From: Acidobacteriaceae bacterium
GTDB taxonomy: Bacteria > Acidobacteriota > Terriglobia > Terriglobales > Acidobacteriaceae
NCBI GenBank assembly: GCA_025449575.1
Contig: JANWJB010000153.1
Coordinates: 1 to 39,418 of the forward strand
Direction: 5' to 3'
Length of the DNA: 39,418 nt
Positions within the stretch are counted from its first letter, which is position 1; each line of letters starts with the position of its first letter. The notes under the pieces were generated by a model. That model saw nothing but the letters and a program-made list of their open reading frames with translations, made no database searches and was not told the origin of the DNA. Both the position numbers and the translations under genes were made by a program. This document shows positions 39,389 to 39,418 of the stretch, piece after piece.

Positions 39389-39418
39389 AAGTGGAGAAGC
39401 GGCCGGAGAGCAGGCCCG

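Overview
The window looks like ordinary chromosome of a GC-rich bacterium, probably Acidobacteriota (inferred from gene content and order only). From left to right: tRNA-Ser(UGA), a Bax-inhibitor-1/YccA protein, an ABC permease, Trm112-like, folD, coaE, HtrA-like protease, TIM-barrel epimerase, asnS, arginase, ddl, a hypothetical protein, and the minus-strand cluster yceD(DUF177)-rpmF-plsX-fabD. After an outer-membrane protein and a ThiE/TenI-like gene comes a 13.6-kb plus-strand respiratory operon: Alternative Complex III (actA-F), an uncharacterised membrane protein, Sco, then caa3 oxidase coxB-A-C-D, with A2-type subunit I. The right end carries an NDP-sugar epimerase, an AlkA-like glycosylase, hslV-hslU followed closely by an uncharacterised HxHP-rich membrane protein, a DUF3592-like/CDF transporter pair, and an ATP-dependent DNA ligase. 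No clearly new multigene system was found. The observations most worth checking are: (1) a C-terminal remnant of an NDP-sugar dehydrogenase between the epimerase and alkA; (2) a family of intergenic dyads sharing TAGAGCRGAATCGG-like arms, plus TGCTCTAGACT placed 6-7 nt before two start codons; (3) a 43-bp duplicated hairpin plus A-rich tail after the ABC permease; (4) the uncharacterised proteins embedded in the ACIII/caa3 and hslVU operons; (5) a promoter and operator-like dyad in front of actA; (6) a ~60-aa insert with an exact 15-bp tandem duplication next to the ligase catalytic lysine; (7) an unusually long HslV propeptide.
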